DNA of 64,000 nucleotides, taken from Salvelinus alpinus. Its lineage: Eukaryota > Chordata > Actinopteri > Salmoniformes > Salmonidae. The notes beneath the pieces are model-generated. The model was not told the origin of the DNA, searched no databases, and saw nothing but the letters and a program-made list of their open reading frames with translations. Below are positions 62,151 through 64,000 of this stretch, in pieces. The translations under genes and the position numbers were made by a program. Location of the stretch: positions 15,204,612-15,268,611 of the forward strand of contig NC_092094.1 of the NCBI RefSeq assembly GCF_045679555.1. The letters run 5' to 3'. Position 1 is the stretch's first letter. The number at the start of each line of letters is the position of its first letter.

Positions 62151-64000
62151 GTACCCACCAACCCTTATCATACCCCTGCCCACAGCATCTCAGTACCCCC
62201 CAACCCATCTCATACCCCTGCCCACAGCATCTCAGTACCCACCAACCCTTATCATACCCCTGCCCACAGCATCTCAGTACCCCCCAACCCTTATCATACC
62301 CCTGCCCACAGCATCTCAGTACCCCCCAACCCATCTCATACCCCTGCCCACAGCATCTCAGTACCCCCCAACCCATCTCATACCCCTGCCCACAGCATCT
62401 CAGTACCCCCCAACCCATCTCATACCCCTGCCCACAGCATCTCAGTACCCCCCAACCCATCTCATACCCCTGCCCACAGCATCTCAGTACCCACCAACCC
62501 TTATCATACCCCTGCCCACAGCATCTCAGTACCCCCCAACCCTTATCATACCCCTGCCCACAGCATCTCAGTACCCCCCAACCCATCTCATACCCCTGCC
62601 CACAGCATCTCAGTACCCCCCAACCCATCTCATACCCCTGCCCACAGCATCTCAGTACCCCCCAACCCATCTCATACCCCTGCCCACAGCATCTCAGTAC
62701 CCCCCAACCCATCTCATACCCCTGCCCACAGCATCTCAGTACCCCCCAACCCATCTCATACCCCTGCCCACAGCATCTCAGTACCACCCAACCCATCTCA
62801 TACCCCTGCCCACAGCATCTCAGTACCCCCCAACCCATCTCATACCCCTGCCCACAGCATCTCAGTACCCACCAACCCTTATCATACCCCTGCCCACAGC
62901 ATCTCAGTACCCCCCAACCCATCTCATACCCCTGCCCACAGCATCTCAGTACCCACCAACCCTTATCATACCCCTGCCCACAGCATCTCAGTACCCCCCA
63001 ACCCATCTCATACCCCTGCCCACAGCATCTCAGTACCCCCCAACCCATCTCATACCCCTGCCCACAGCATCTCAGTACCCCCCAACCCATCTCATACCAC
63101 TGCCCACAGCATCTCAGTACCCCCCAACCCTTCTCATACCCCTGCCCACAGCATCTCAGTACCCACCAACCCTTCTCATACCCCTGCCCACAGCATCTCA
63201 GTACCCCCCAACCCATCTCATACCCCTGCCCACAGCATCTCAGTACCCCCCAACCCATCTCATACCCCTGCCCACAGCATCTCAGTACCCACCAACCCTT
63301 CTCATACCCCTGCCCACAGCATCTCAGTACCCCCCAACCCATCTCATACCCCTGCCCACAGCATCTCAGTACCCCCCAACCCATCTCATACCCCTGCCCA
63401 CAGCATCTCAGTACCCCCCAACCCTTATCATACCCCTGCCCACAGCATCTCAGTACCCCCCAACCCATCTCATACCCCTGCCCACAGCATCTCAGTACCC
63501 CCCAACCCATCTCATACCCCTGCCCACAGCATCTCAGTACCCCCCAACCCATCTCATACCCCTGCCCACAGCATCTCAGTACCCCCCAACCCATCTCATA
63601 CCCCTGCCCACAGCATCTCAGTACCCACCAACCCTTATCATACCCCTGCCCACAGCATCTCAGTACCCCCCAACCCTTATCATACCCCTGCCCACAGCAT
63701 CTCAGTACCCCCCAACCCATCTCATACCCCTGCCCACAGCATCTCAGTACCCCCCAACCCATCTCATACCCCTGCCCACAGCATCTCAGTACCCCCCAAC
63801 CCATCTCATACCCCTGCCCACAGCATCTCAGTACCCCCCAACCCATCTCATACCCCTGCCCACAGCATCTCAGTACCCCCCAACCCATCTCATACCCCTG
63901 CCCACAGCATCTCAGTACCCCCCAACCCATCTCATACCCCTGCCCACAGCATCTCAGTACCCACCAACCCTTATCATACCCCTGCCCACAGCATCTCAGT
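62151..64000. repeat. 42-bp minisatellite, about 44 copies, continuing past the edge
   Basis: The unit has the form GTACCCMCCAACCC followed by WTMTCATACCCC and TGCCCACAGCATCTCA. Two main variants alternate: one with ACCAACCCTTATC and one with CCCAACCCATCTC. Because 42 is a multiple of three and no unit carries a stop on the minus strand, a 617-codon open frame results; it is not a gene. It lies in a ptprb intron upstream of the exon at 61975. Confidence 0.97.

Noticed and set aside
62077-63930. A 617-codon minus-strand open frame of repeated GWGVLRCCGQGYEM units
   Set aside because: It is produced by the 42-bp minisatellite, whose unit is a multiple of three and lacks stops in that frame. 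It lies in a ptprb intron and has no coding character.
62151-64000. Regular repeats that might suggest a CRISPR array
   Set aside because: The units are head-to-tail without unique spacers and the genome is vertebrate.

Overview
The window is nuclear DNA of a teleost, almost certainly a salmonid. It carries large split vertebrate genes with canonical GT-AG introns. It is also crowded with salmonid-type repeats: tRNA-derived HpaI-like SINEs, 5S-rRNA-derived SINEs, L2-type LINEs with TTTGATT tails, many Tc1-like transposons including a Sleeping-Beauty-type copy, and hAT elements. No bacterial, CRISPR or phage features are present.

Three protein genes can be read exon by exon with consistent splice phases. 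(1) nup160, plus strand, 1165-30922, is complete: 30 coding exons and 4185 coding bases giving 1394 residues. It encodes the Y-complex nucleoporin. (2) An frs2-type FGF-receptor docking adaptor gene, minus strand, 35282-46977, is complete: 5 coding exons, 550 residues. (3) ptprb (VE-PTP), minus strand, 49201-61975, is partial: 17 coding exons cover the last four fibronectin type III repeats, the transmembrane segment, the phosphatase domain and the stop. Its 5' part lies beyond the right edge. frs2 and ptprb are tandem on the minus strand, as expected from FRS2/PTPRB linkage in vertebrates (human 12q15). nup160 converges on frs2 from the left.

Layout: 1-1164 upstream region with repeat remnants; 1165-30922 nup160, with introns 2, 14, 19 and 21 swollen by nested transposons; 30923-35281 intergenic with a Tc1-like MITE holding a perfect 37-bp-arm palindrome; 35282-48200 frs2, whose intron 4 holds a four-level transposon nest; 48290-61975 ptprb, containing an uninterrupted 990-codon L2 LINE; 62151-64000 a 42-bp minisatellite running off the edge.

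The genes act separately: nuclear pore assembly, FGF signalling at the membrane, and endothelial receptor dephosphorylation. I see no new operon-like or defence system. The most unusual items are a 2A-like ribosome-skipping motif (DVEVNPGP) at the start of a LINE polyprotein, an intron-containing DD35E transposase with an RGG-rich tail, the perfect palindrome, and the intact LINE.
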